From NCBI RefSeq assembly GCF_019145495.1, contig NZ_JAHSTU010000005.1:124001-188000 (forward strand): a stretch of DNA of 64,000 nt, written 5' to 3'. Under the pieces are notes generated by a model. That model saw only the letters and a program-made list of their open reading frames with translations, was not told the DNA's origin and did not search any database. A program made the translations under genes and the position numbers. This DNA comes from Pseudomonas azerbaijanoccidentalis (lineage in GTDB: Bacteria > Pseudomonadota > Gammaproteobacteria > Pseudomonadales > Pseudomonadaceae). Of the stretch, positions 52,768 to 60,957 are shown piece after piece (position 1 is the stretch's first letter; every line of letters begins with the position of its first letter).

Positions 52768-53871
52768 TCACTCCGAAGCGGTAGCGATTGACGGCGAGAT
52801 GCGCGTCAACCCAGTAAAACCAGCCAGCGTCAGGCTGCCATCGGCGGCCTGGATAACACTGGCAACGGGCTTGCCGAGCGGTTTGCCGTAGGGCTGGAGC
52901 AGTGCGCCGGCCTGGCTGTTGGTGCGAAACAAGGCGCCGCTCTGATTGACCAGCAGCAACTGGCCGTCATCGGTGCGAATCGCATCGCTAAAAGACACCG
53001 GCATCGAAACCGGCGCAGGCTGGAAGGTCTCGCCAAGGTCGCTGGAGGCAAACGCATTGCCTTTCAAACCGGCCACCAGCAGCACGCCGTCATCGCGCAT
53101 TTGCAGGGTGAAAAAACTGCCCGCGTAAGGACTTTCCAACTGCGTGAATGACTTGCCGGCATCCGTCGAACGCGCCAGATAACCCTGCTCGCCGGCCAGG
53201 AACCAGTGCTCGCCCTGTTGAGCGATGGCCGACAAGTGCGCGCCCATCGGGTTATCGATTTGCCCCATGATGGATTGCCAGGTGGTACCGCCATCGTCGG
53301 TGCGAAACGCCAGGCCGTACGCGCCAACAATCAGGCCGTGCCGGGCATCGACGAATTGCAGGGCGAGAAACGGTTTGTCAGCAGCCTCACCGGCAAGCCG
53401 TTCAGCCGTTTGCACGCGCGCGGCGGCGGCATCGGGATCGCTTGCAGATGGCAGTTGCTCGGTGGCGGCAGCCAACTCAAGTTGTGCCGCACGCAAACCG
53501 TCCAGTTGCACAACCCAGTGTTCACCTCCGTCGCGGGAGGCCAGCACGACGCCACCGTGTCCCACGGCCCAGCCTGTGCTGGCGTCGACAAACTGCACGG
53601 CGGTCAGGCTGACCGAAACCGGCACCGCTGCCTGACGCCAGCTCACGCCATTGTCATCGGAAAGCAGCACGATGCCCCGCTCCCCCACCGCCACCAGCCT
53701 CGCACCCGCCCTGGCCAGGTCCAGCAGCACCGCGGATTTCGCTTGCGGTGCCAGCATCGCCGGCGTATTGAGTGCGTCGCCCACCGCAGCGGCCTGCGCC
53801 AGGCTCAACGGCACCAGAGGCAGCGCCATCAACCACATCAGCCGACCAACCACCTGACAGAATCTGTTCAT
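52768..53871 (-). CDS. YCF48-like/BNR-repeat exported protein
   Basis: Exported beta-propeller protein of 367 aa. A signal peptide covers about residues 1-28 (ending AQAA). Repeats with the pattern SxDxGxxW follow, for example LLSDDNGVSWRQ, LASRDGGEHWVV, RTDDGGTTWQS and RSTDAGKSF, typical of YCF48/photosystem II stability-factor-like propellers. It is encoded 4 nt before the RND transporter and 61 nt after the DUF1329 gene. It probably works with the transporter in the periplasm; no catalytic role is evident. Confidence 0.86.
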   Translation of the reverse strand: MNRFCQVVGRLMWLMALPLVPLSLAQAAAVGDALNTPAMLAPQAKSAVLLDLARAGARLVAVGERGIVLLSDDNGVSWRQAAVPVSVSLTAVQFVDASTGWAVGHGGVVLASRDGGEHWVVQLDGLRAAQLELAAATEQLPSASDPDAAAARVQTAERLAGEAADKPFLALQFVDARHGLIVGAYGLAFRTDDGGTTWQSIMGQIDNPMGAHLSAIAQQGEHWFLAGEQGYLARSTDAGKSFTQLESPYAGSFFTLQMRDDGVLLVAGLKGNAFASSDLGETFQPAPVSMPVSFSDAIRTDDGQLLLVNQSGALFRTNSQAGALLQPYGKPLGKPVASVIQAADGSLTLAGFTGLTRISPSIATASE

Positions 53872-53932
53872 ACCGACCTCGAAAAACCGTTTGATACCGG
53901 ATCACGCTGCGCCAGCCACGACCCGGTCTGAC

Positions 53933-55321
53933 TCAACGAACCCCGGCACCCGCCATTGCCGCAGGCGAGAACTCGGAGGCCTTGTAGCGATCCACCACGC
54001 CGTACTGTTCGGGCTGGCCGGTGTAGACGTTCTGGATAAACCAGGCGCCGGAGGTCAGGTCGTAAAAACCGGAAGACAATTGCGCTTGTGCAGGCAGGTC
54101 CGGCAGAACCGCGGGCAACGACCACAGGGTCTTGGCCAACTGGCCGTTGGCATCCCAACGGTCGCCCAACATGGCTTGCCAGGTGTCTTCATCGAGGTAA
54201 TAGCGGCCCTTCGGCAACTGGTGACGCTTGCCCGGTGCCAGGTCCGCTTCCACGACCCAGACCCGGTGCAATTCCCAACGCACGTAATCCGGGTTCATGT
54301 GATGGGCGAGGAACAGATCTTCAGGTTTGGCAGCGGCTTGCACCTTGTTGGTGTTGTAGGGGATGTACATCTCCTGCTTGCCCACCAGCTTCCAGTTGAA
54401 GCGGTCCATGCGGCCCTGGAACACGCTCAACTCGTCGAACGACATCACCCCGGCAGTCGCCGGTGTCGGTGTATCGCAGCAGGCATTCGGCAGTTTGCGC
54501 ACGCGACGTTGGCCGGTCAGGTAGACGTGGGCCTGGGACAGGTCGCCGTTGATGTTGGTACGGCCCATGATCTGCTCGCCGGCGCGCAACGGTGGCCCGA
54601 CGTTGAGCAGGCGGAACAGCCAATAGTCACCGCCAAAAGTCTCCGGCGATCCGTCCTGGTAGTAATACGGCATCTCCTGGATGGCCTGGCCATCGGTGGT
54701 CATGACCGGTTTGCCATCGGCGGTCATCAGGTAGTGACGAAAATGCATCGACAGCGAGGTCCCGCGCCAATTCAGCACATGGTTCCACATGGCTTCGGCA
54801 CCGTTTTTCGGCACCGGAAACGGAATACCGCCAAAGGCGCCTTCGGGAACGGGGCCGGCGCTGCTGTCGACCAGTTTGGCGCGGGTAGCATTTTTCAGGG
54901 TGTTGTCATACACCCACTGCGGCGCGGCGGCGGTGCGGCGGGTCTGGTACACATCGATGCGATAGGTGTCCGGGAAACGCTTGAACATTTCCTTGGTGCC
55001 ATCGCTGAGTTTTCCGGCGTATTGCGCAAGGTTTTTCGAGGTGATGCTGAACAGCGGTTTGTCTGCGGCAAACGGGTCGGAACGCTTGCCGCCTTCCTTG
55101 AATGAAGGATCGACCTTGGTGTAACCACCGTCCCACGCCGGAATGGAGCCGTCGGCATTGCCGGCGCGCTCGGCGCCAAAAGGCGTCAGGTTTTTCGACA
55201 GCTTGGCCGCGTCTTCCGCCGTCGCAGCGCCCGCCATCTGGCTGCAAATGGCCAGGCTTCCCAGCAGAGCAAAGCAAAGGGTTTTGAGCTTGAAGGCTCC
55301 GGTTTTCTTGTTATGGGTCAT
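53933..55321 (-). CDS. DUF1329 family exported protein (second copy)
   Basis: Exported protein of 462 aa with a signal peptide (about residues 1-33, ending GAATA), then LTPFGAERAGNADGSIPAWDGGYT, the DUF1329 opening, and LPKGRYYLDEDTWQAMLGDRWD near the C-terminus. The ATG at 55321 is set by AAGAGGA about 7 nt upstream; a TTG two codons earlier is less likely. It follows the DUF1302 gene by 12 nt. The copy at 12891 is its paralogue. The fold suggests a periplasmic lipid- or hydrophobe-binding role. Confidence 0.88.
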   Translation of the reverse strand: MTHNKKTGAFKLKTLCFALLGSLAICSQMAGAATAEDAAKLSKNLTPFGAERAGNADGSIPAWDGGYTKVDPSFKEGGKRSDPFAADKPLFSITSKNLAQYAGKLSDGTKEMFKRFPDTYRIDVYQTRRTAAAPQWVYDNTLKNATRAKLVDSSAGPVPEGAFGGIPFPVPKNGAEAMWNHVLNWRGTSLSMHFRHYLMTADGKPVMTTDGQAIQEMPYYYQDGSPETFGGDYWLFRLLNVGPPLRAGEQIMGRTNINGDLSQAHVYLTGQRRVRKLPNACCDTPTPATAGVMSFDELSVFQGRMDRFNWKLVGKQEMYIPYNTNKVQAAAKPEDLFLAHHMNPDYVRWELHRVWVVEADLAPGKRHQLPKGRYYLDEDTWQAMLGDRWDANGQLAKTLWSLPAVLPDLPAQAQLSSGFYDLTSGAWFIQNVYTGQPEQYGVVDRYKASEFSPAAMAGAGVR

Positions 55322-55333
55322 GCGCAAGTCCTC

Positions 55334-57031
55334 TTAAAACGTGGTCTTGACGGAGAAAGACAGGTAGTCCCGGTCTTTCAGCGATTGCTTGTAATTGAAC
55401 TGGCTGGCGGCGTTGAGGTTGGTGTCCTCGGCGCCGTAGTAATGCGTGTAGGTCAGCCCGGCGGTGACGCGATCCAGATAGGTGGCGGTGATGCCGATGT
55501 TCATATCGCCGCCGTTGTCCGGCCCGAACGAGCTGACAACCGCCGATTTGCCTAGCGGGAAATAACTGAGGCCGACCGGAATGCTGATATCGATGCCGGA
55601 GAAGAACTGGCGGTACGTCGGGGTGTAAACCACCTTGAAACCGAGGCCGTCATCGGTGGCATTGGGGTCAAGGGCGGCGCGGTTTTTAGTGACGCTCAAC
55701 AGGCGGTTCCAGGCGATCTCACCGACCAGCCCGGATTCCCTGGCAAGAAAGTTCGGCCCGAACGACGCCAGGACGTTGAGGTTGACGTGGGCGGTACGAC
55801 CGACGGCGTAGAGGGCGTCGTCATCGTTATCAGCGACGACGCCGGGCAGAACGGTTTGACCATTGGAAACCAACGGCATGTTCCAGCGCATCGAGGCTTC
55901 ACCGGCGAAGCTGTATTCGTCGACGGTGGTGGAAAAACTGGCGCCGAAGGCACGAATGTCTTCCGGGTACACCCAGTAGTATTCGCCGATCTGGCCCGTG
56001 CCGAAGTTCGGCGCACCGGTGGAAGGTTTGAGATACAGCTTGGGTGTCTTGTCGTGATACTGGATCGCGTACAGGCCGTACTCGACCGTCTCGGCGCTGT
56101 ATTTCAACTGCAGGCCGCCCTGCCCCGAACTTTTCGCTTCCTTGTCATTGCCGTGGAAGAACGCCGCCGGGCTGCCGGGATTGCCACCGAGGAAAGCAGG
56201 AAATGGCGCGCCCACGATCAAGCGTTCGTTGCCTTCACCGATGGTGTCACTGGTGGAGAAATAACTGCCGGCACCCGGCAGGCGTGTCTCTTCCCATTCC
56301 AGCTGGTAGAACGCGCCGAGCGACACGTCGTTGGTCAGTTGAAAGGTGCCCGACAGTTGATTGACCGGCCGGGTGATTTCCTTGAACTGGGTGTTGGGTA
56401 CGGACTGCGCCTTCACTACGTCGACCGGCGCCATGCCACCGGCAATGCCGTTGGCCCCGAAGAACAGGCTCTCGCCCCAGATCAAGCCGTGGCGACCGGC
56501 ACGCACGGACGTGGCGTGATCGGCCAGTTCGCCGTTCCAGTACACGAACGCATCGAGCAATTCGCCTTTACCGCCATGCAGATGGCGAGTGTCGTCGGTG
56601 AATTCGTCGTAGGCCACGGAACGGGCGTTGGCCCGTGCCGGGTCGTCGTTATCGTTGTCGTGCTGGTATGAGCTGTCGTACCAGGCGGCGCCACTGAGTC
56701 GCGCGCCAACGTTTTTGAACGACATGTCCAACTCGGAGAGGATGTCCGTGCGGTTGGAGATCAGGCCCTTTTTGAAAGCGCGGTCGCCGTCGTCCTGGTT
56801 GAGTGCCACTTGGCCCTCGCTCAGTTTGCTGCTGGGATTCTGCGTGCGCCAGGCGGCGCTGTACTTCACGGTGTTATCCCAACGCAGTTTGAAATCCGGA
56901 TTGCCGGTGTCTACCTGAAAGGCATGGGCAGCCTGGCTGCACAGCACCAGCGCAGCGGCCAAGGTGAAACCAAAGGGTGCAGACGTGCAGACCGGGCGGC
57001 GCGCAAGCGTCGCAGTCGTGGAACTAACCAT
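55334..57031 (-). CDS. DUF1302 family outer-membrane protein (second copy)
   Basis: Exported protein of 565 aa with a signal peptide (about residues 1-38, ending AHA), the VRAGRHGLIWGESLFFGANGIAGG stretch and later DUF1302 segments, and a C-terminal strand ending SVKTTF, consistent with an outer-membrane barrel. AAAAACAAGAGG lies before the ATG, combining a Crc/Hfq-like motif and the ribosome site. It follows the FAD monooxygenase gene by 56 nt and precedes DUF1329 by 12 nt. It is the likely outer-membrane entry route for the substrate of this operon. Confidence 0.88.
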   Translation of the reverse strand: MVSSTTATLARRPVCTSAPFGFTLAAALVLCSQAAHAFQVDTGNPDFKLRWDNTVKYSAAWRTQNPSSKLSEGQVALNQDDGDRAFKKGLISNRTDILSELDMSFKNVGARLSGAAWYDSSYQHDNDNDDPARANARSVAYDEFTDDTRHLHGGKGELLDAFVYWNGELADHATSVRAGRHGLIWGESLFFGANGIAGGMAPVDVVKAQSVPNTQFKEITRPVNQLSGTFQLTNDVSLGAFYQLEWEETRLPGAGSYFSTSDTIGEGNERLIVGAPFPAFLGGNPGSPAAFFHGNDKEAKSSGQGGLQLKYSAETVEYGLYAIQYHDKTPKLYLKPSTGAPNFGTGQIGEYYWVYPEDIRAFGASFSTTVDEYSFAGEASMRWNMPLVSNGQTVLPGVVADNDDDALYAVGRTAHVNLNVLASFGPNFLARESGLVGEIAWNRLLSVTKNRAALDPNATDDGLGFKVVYTPTYRQFFSGIDISIPVGLSYFPLGKSAVVSSFGPDNGGDMNIGITATYLDRVTAGLTYTHYYGAEDTNLNAASQFNYKQSLKDRDYLSFSVKTTF

Positions 57032-57043
57032 CGCGTTAACCTC

Positions 57044-57051
57044 TTGTTTTT
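57044..57051 (-). promoter_or_regulatory. Crc/Hfq-like CA motif before the DUF1302 gene
   Basis: AAAAACAA on the minus strand, directly adjoining the AGAGG ribosome site of the gene starting at 57031. Confidence 0.4.
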
Positions 57052-57087
57052 ATAGTGGTAACTGCTGCAGGTGACGGCCCTGTTGAA

Positions 57088-58212
57088 TCAGATAGGCTCA
57101 GCCGTGCGCGCAAGCATTTGCTTGACCAGGCCGATGCGGTCGAACTCGCGGTCGTGCTGCATTTCCTTGTCGCCCGCCAACACCGAGCTTTCGCTGATGT
57201 ACTTGCATCGCTCGAACCGGCGCGCCATGAAGCGCTGGAGAACCTGCTCAATGCTGCCGTCGCCCATCAGCTCTTCACTGAGTACGATGGCGTCTTCAAT
57301 CGCCATGCCCGCGCCCTGCCCCAGATGTGGCGTGGTCGCATGGGCCGCGTCGCCGATCAACAGGACACGTCCGCGGTACCAGGGCTCGTTGACGAAGACC
57401 ACCTCCATGGGCTTGTAAACCACTTGGCTGCTGTCGGTGATTTGTTCACGCAGTTGGCCGATGAGCCCGGTGAAACCTTGCAGGCGCTGACGCATTTGCT
57501 CGGCCATCGTCTGAGGGTCCATCCAGGGATTGGACGGTTCGTGGGAGGTGAGGAACAGGTACATCAAGTCACCGGCCAAGGGCACCAGGCCGGCATTGCC
57601 TTCAGCGCTCTGATAGTTGGCGAGGTGATCGATTTGAGGATCGCGAGGGAAGTTGTAGCGCCACACTGACTGGCCGGTAAACCTGGGTGTGTAGGTGTCG
57701 CCAAACAGCAGGTCGCGCACTTTGGAGAACAAACCGTCCGCTCCAACCACCAGGTCGTAACCACCGCGGCTACCATCGGTGAACAATACGTCGACGCTGT
57801 CGCCCTGGTCATTCAGGGTTTCCACACTGAGTCCAAGGCGTACTTGGGCGCCCAGCTCCAGGGCGGTTTCACTGAGGACTTTATGCAGTGCCAGACGTGA
57901 AATACCGACGTTCGCCGGGTAGGCAGGCCCCGCCAGTCGCTGACCCGGAATGCGCGCCAATTGCTGGCCGCCCGGGCCATAGATGGCGACGTCTTCGAAG
58001 GCATACGCCGCATCCAGATAACCGTCGAGCACGCCCAGTTTGGCCATCTCGCGAACAACGTTGCTTTGCTGGATGATCCCGACACCGTAAACGGTCCATT
58101 CTGACTTGAGCTCGATCAGGTCGACCTCAATACCTTTGCGACGCAATGCAATGGCCGCACACAAGCCACCAATACCACCGCCCACGATCAGAACTTTGTT
58201 CACTGCACTCAT
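57088..58212 (-). CDS. FAD-dependent aromatic monooxygenase (salicylate hydroxylase/PHBH type)
   Basis: Flavoprotein hydroxylase of 374 aa. The FAD motif VGGGIGGLCAAIAL, the DG motif VVGADGLFSKVR and the GD motif LLIGDAAHATTPHLGQGAG show a class A monooxygenase that uses NAD(P)H and oxygen to hydroxylate an aromatic ring. It begins 87 nt after the Rieske gene, and that gap plus the end of the Rieske gene holds operator copy A. Within the operon it would make the ring ready for cleavage by the VOC dioxygenase. The substrate is unknown. Confidence 0.9.
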   Translation of the reverse strand: MSAVNKVLIVGGGIGGLCAAIALRRKGIEVDLIELKSEWTVYGVGIIQQSNVVREMAKLGVLDGYLDAAYAFEDVAIYGPGGQQLARIPGQRLAGPAYPANVGISRLALHKVLSETALELGAQVRLGLSVETLNDQGDSVDVLFTDGSRGGYDLVVGADGLFSKVRDLLFGDTYTPRFTGQSVWRYNFPRDPQIDHLANYQSAEGNAGLVPLAGDLMYLFLTSHEPSNPWMDPQTMAEQMRQRLQGFTGLIGQLREQITDSSQVVYKPMEVVFVNEPWYRGRVLLIGDAAHATTPHLGQGAGMAIEDAIVLSEELMGDGSIEQVLQRFMARRFERCKYISESSVLAGDKEMQHDREFDRIGLVKQMLARTAEPI

Positions 58213-58226
58213 GGCTTACTCACTTT

Positions 58227-58234
58227 TTATTCTT
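58227..58234 (-). promoter_or_regulatory. Crc/Hfq-like CA motif before the monooxygenase
   Basis: AAGAATAA on the minus strand, continuing into AATAAAAA, about 15 nt before the ATG at 58212. Confidence 0.4.
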
Positions 58235-58296
58235 GTGATTCGATGCAGCGCCGGGCACTGCGTCGTTAGGTTCAGCTTCCCGGCAAAGCAGGGATT

Positions 58297-58346
58297 TGAC
58301 TAATCGCGAGTAGGGATGCGATGTATCGCCAAACGCGATACCTCAA
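58297..58346. promoter_or_regulatory. Duplicated operator, copy A (before the monooxygenase)
   Basis: Fifty nt matching copy B (59795-59844) at 43 positions. It contains TATCGC-CAAAC-GCGATA, a perfect 6-5-6 repeat, and ATCGC-N10-GCGAT to its left. It covers the last codons of the Rieske gene and lies 85-135 bp upstream of the monooxygenase start, suggesting a second regulated promoter inside the operon, controlled by the LysR at 59936. Confidence 0.7.
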
Positions 58347-58713
58347 CTGACCCTGACATCGCCGTCGCTACAGGCATTTGCAGCACCACCCAACCCTCCT
58401 CCAGGCGCCATGGCAACGCGTCCAGCTTCTGGCCCAGACATGGGCCATAGACGCATTCGCCGGTCTGCGGAAGAAACTGCGCACCGTGGGCGTAACAGAC
58501 AATCAACCGACCATCAGCCGACAAAAACCGGTCCTTGCGGTACTCCAGACGCACGTCCAGATGCGGGCAACTGTTGCGATAAATCCTTACTTGCCCCTCG
58601 TGCATCAGCGCAAAAACACTGTCCTTGCCGCGCTGCAATGGATCGAATCCACGCGCCTGTCCTTCCTTCAAATCGTCGACCCGGCACAGGGGAAAATCGC
58701 TGCGAGTCATCAC
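58300..58713 (-). CDS. Rieske-type [2Fe-2S] ferredoxin
   Basis: Iron-sulfur protein of 137 aa. The cluster ligands are Cys49-Pro-His51 and Cys73-Tyr-Ala-His76 (CPH and CYAH). It has no catalytic domain, so it is an electron carrier of the kind serving ring-hydroxylating or other oxygenases, or a small Rieske accessory subunit. No matching oxygenase large subunit or reductase is encoded nearby, and the class A monooxygenase does not normally need one, so its partner is unclear. The last dozen codons coincide with operator copy A. It starts 6-9 nt after the VOC gene (ATG at 58713 or 58710). Confidence 0.86.
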   Translation of the reverse strand: MMTRSDFPLCRVDDLKEGQARGFDPLQRGKDSVFALMHEGQVRIYRNSCPHLDVRLEYRKDRFLSADGRLIVCYAHGAQFLPQTGECVYGPCLGQKLDALPWRLEEGWVVLQMPVATAMSGSVEVSRLAIHRIPTRD

Positions 58714-58719
58714 CTGTGC

Positions 58720-59658
58720 TTAGCCCTGCTTGGGTGGCGGGCCGCCCGGTGCCCATTTTTCCTTCGAGGAAAACAGGAACAACTGCGAGTTGTCCGCCGA
58801 CAGCGGCGCGCGGCGTGCCTCCCAGGCGTCATCGTGTTTGTCCATGTCGGCGTCGTATTCGATGTGGCAGCCCAGCGGACTGTTGAAGTACCAGAACCAG
58901 TTGGAGCCAAAGAGGTGACGGCCCGGGCCCCAGAAACTGGTCCAGCCTTTTTGCTCGAAGCGTGTACCGGCCAACAACACTTCAGTGCCGCTGCCCATGT
59001 GGAAGGTGAAGTGTTCGCAGCCCTTCATGTGCGGCGGGGTCTGGATCATGAACAGGCAGTGATGGTCGTCGGCCCCCGCTGGACGCATGAATGGCCCCGC
59101 CCCAATGAATGTGTCTGTGGTTCGAAAGCCCAAGCGTTCGGCGTAGAAGGCTTCGGCCTTGGCGGCATCGGGAACGAAATACACAACGTGCGACAGCGTG
59201 CGCGGCACCGCAGCCATTTCGAGGGTGATGCCCGGCTGGTTGAGCGGACGCTGTGGCGCGTGGCCGGCAGCATTGGTCAGGTCATCCGGAGCGTTGAAGG
59301 CCTTGCGAACGCTGACCTGGAAAGCAATTGCAAAACCCATGTCATCGACGCTGTGCAGCACGCCATTTTCACGGGTGACCTGACGGTCTCGCGCCAACTC
59401 ATCTTCGATAGCGTCAAGGTCAGCTACGCTGGCGACGCCGTAGATGGTTTCGCGAATCGACGGCGCCGGCCCGATGGCCACCGGCAGCGTCGGATCGTCC
59501 GCACGGCGAATAATCACGGCCGTACCGTCCAATGCTTCAAAACGCCCGCCATTGTCGTCGACGTCAACCGGCGCCAGGCCGTAATCACGCAGGCAATCGG
59601 TACAGGCTTGAATGTCATCGACGCCAAAGATCAGGGCGTCAAGGCCAATGATATTCAT
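58720..59658 (-). CDS. VOC-superfamily dioxygenase-like protein
   Basis: Protein of 312 aa with two vicinal-oxygen-chelate modules. The second module shows the metal pattern of type I extradiol dioxygenases: His in LSHVVYFV, His in CEHFTFHMG and Glu in CHIEYDADMD. The first module (MNIIGLDALIFGVDDIQACTDCL) lacks the ligands, as usual. The ATG at 59658 was chosen at the start of that module; the frame is open 60 nt further. It is the first gene of the operon, divergent from the LysR, and is the best candidate for ring cleavage after hydroxylation. A glyoxalase-like or other VOC reaction cannot be excluded. Confidence 0.84.
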   Translation of the reverse strand: MNIIGLDALIFGVDDIQACTDCLRDYGLAPVDVDDNGGRFEALDGTAVIIRRADDPTLPVAIGPAPSIRETIYGVASVADLDAIEDELARDRQVTRENGVLHSVDDMGFAIAFQVSVRKAFNAPDDLTNAAGHAPQRPLNQPGITLEMAAVPRTLSHVVYFVPDAAKAEAFYAERLGFRTTDTFIGAGPFMRPAGADDHHCLFMIQTPPHMKGCEHFTFHMGSGTEVLLAGTRFEQKGWTSFWGPGRHLFGSNWFWYFNSPLGCHIEYDADMDKHDDAWEARRAPLSADNSQLFLFSSKEKWAPGGPPPKQG

Positions 59659-59794
59659 CGCTACCACTCCATTGAAATTAGTATCCGGAAGCAGGCACCG
59701 AGGGCTCGACAGGCCCATCAGCGATGCATGGAATCCGGTGGTGGTGTCGGCAATAAGTCCGACTGCGGCGAAGATTGACTTGCGGTTTGCCAGC

Positions 59795-59844
59795 TGACTA
59801 ATCGCAAGTGGGGATGCGACCTATCGGAAAACGCGATACCTGAA
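59795..59844. promoter_or_regulatory. Duplicated operator, copy B (LysR/VOC divergent promoter)
   Basis: Fifty nt, 43 identical to copy A in the same orientation. The repeat reads TATCGG-AAAAC-GCGATA, one mismatch from perfect. It lies about 137 bp before the VOC start and 92 bp before the LysR start. The rest of the 277-nt region 59659-59935 has no gene. Confidence 0.7.
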
Positions 59845-59935
59845 TGCGCGAGACAACTGTGCATGGGCGGGGTTGACGGGACGATGAATTAACCGGAATG
59901 TATCGTGAAAATAAATACAAAAACGGACATGCCTG

Positions 59936-60898
59936 ATGCGTTTCAACCACCTGGATTTGAATCTGCTGGTCGCACTCGACGTTTTGCTCGAAGAGCAGAA
60001 CATCACCCGCGCCGCCGAACGACTGCACATGACGCAGTCCGCCACCAGCGGTGTATTGGGACGCCTGCGTACCTATTTCGAAGACGAGTTGCTGGTGCAG
60101 GTGGGGCGTAAAATGCAGCCCACGCCTTACGCGCAAGAGCTCGCCAAGCCCATCCGCGAAGTGTTGCTGACGATCCAGTCGTCGATCACTGCCAAGCCAG
60201 TGTTCGATCCCACGACCAGCAAACGTCACTTCCGCCTGGTGACTTCGGATTACTTGATCAGCGTACTGTTTGCCCAGGTGATTCAGAAGATCCATCAGGA
60301 AGCCCCCCACATCACCTTCGAAATGCTCGGCCCCGGCGACAATTCCGGTGATTTGCTGGTGCGTGGTGAGGTCGATCTGATGATCGTGCCTGAGCGTTAC
60401 ATCATCGAAGGCCACCCCCATAAGCTGTTGTTCGAAGAAGATCACGTCTGTGTGATCTGGCAAGGCAACACGAAGATCGGCGACAACCTGACCCTTGAGC
60501 AGTACATGGACATGGGCCACGTGTCTGTCGGCTTTGGTCGCAGCCGGCACTTGAGCATCGAAGAATGGTTCATGAACCAGTACGGTTTCAATCGCCGTAT
60601 CGAAGTCATCACCAACGATTTCAACACCCTGCCGCAGCTGATCGTCGGCACCCAGCGCATCGCCACCATGCACCAGCGTCTGGCGCGGTTGTACGCCGAG
60701 CACCTGCCGCTGCGCATCCTCAATCCACCGGTGAAAATACCGGTCATGCGTGAATTCATGCTCTGGCACCGCAGCGTCGACGGCGACCCCATGCATCGCT
60801 GGCTGCGCGAACGTATCAGCGAATTCATCCAGCATGTTGAACGCGATCATATCGCCGCCCGCGATACCTCCCATCCCGAGTCACGATTGGCCAATTAG
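59936..60898 (+). CDS. LysR-family regulator, NodD/NahR-like
   Basis: Regulator of 320 aa beginning MRFNHLDLNLLVALDVLLEEQNITRAAERLHMTQSA, the pattern of NodD, NahR and related activators that respond to aromatic compounds, followed by GRKMQPTPYAQEL. It is divergent from the 13-gene operon and codirectional with the alpha/beta hydrolase gene 59 nt downstream. Two operator copies flank the genes it would control. It probably senses the substrate or an early intermediate of the pathway. Confidence 0.9.
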   Translation: MRFNHLDLNLLVALDVLLEEQNITRAAERLHMTQSATSGVLGRLRTYFEDELLVQVGRKMQPTPYAQELAKPIREVLLTIQSSITAKPVFDPTTSKRHFRLVTSDYLISVLFAQVIQKIHQEAPHITFEMLGPGDNSGDLLVRGEVDLMIVPERYIIEGHPHKLLFEEDHVCVIWQGNTKIGDNLTLEQYMDMGHVSVGFGRSRHLSIEEWFMNQYGFNRRIEVITNDFNTLPQLIVGTQRIATMHQRLARLYAEHLPLRILNPPVKIPVMREFMLWHRSVDGDPMHRWLRERISEFIQHVERDHIAARDTSHPESRLAN

Positions 60899-60947
60899 CC
60901 GGGGCGTCCTTAACGTGCCTTGTGAACGACAAGGCAACCACAAGGAC

Positions 60948-60955
60948 AACAACAA
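60948..60955 (+). promoter_or_regulatory. Crc/Hfq-like CA motif before the hydrolase
   Basis: AACAACAA, the textbook CA sequence, lies between AAGGA and the ATG at 60958, a place where bound Hfq/Crc would block translation. Confidence 0.5.
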
Positions 60956-60957
60956 TC

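Noticed and set aside
58378..59778. Plus-strand reading frame of 466 codons across the Rieske and VOC genes
   Set aside because: It spans two genes and their junction on the other strand, where conserved cysteine/histidine and metal motifs are seen; its composition is typical of an antisense frame.
60922..60957. Upstream GTG start for the alpha/beta hydrolase
   Set aside because: The 12 extra residues are low-complexity, and AAGGA sits just before the ATG at 60958.
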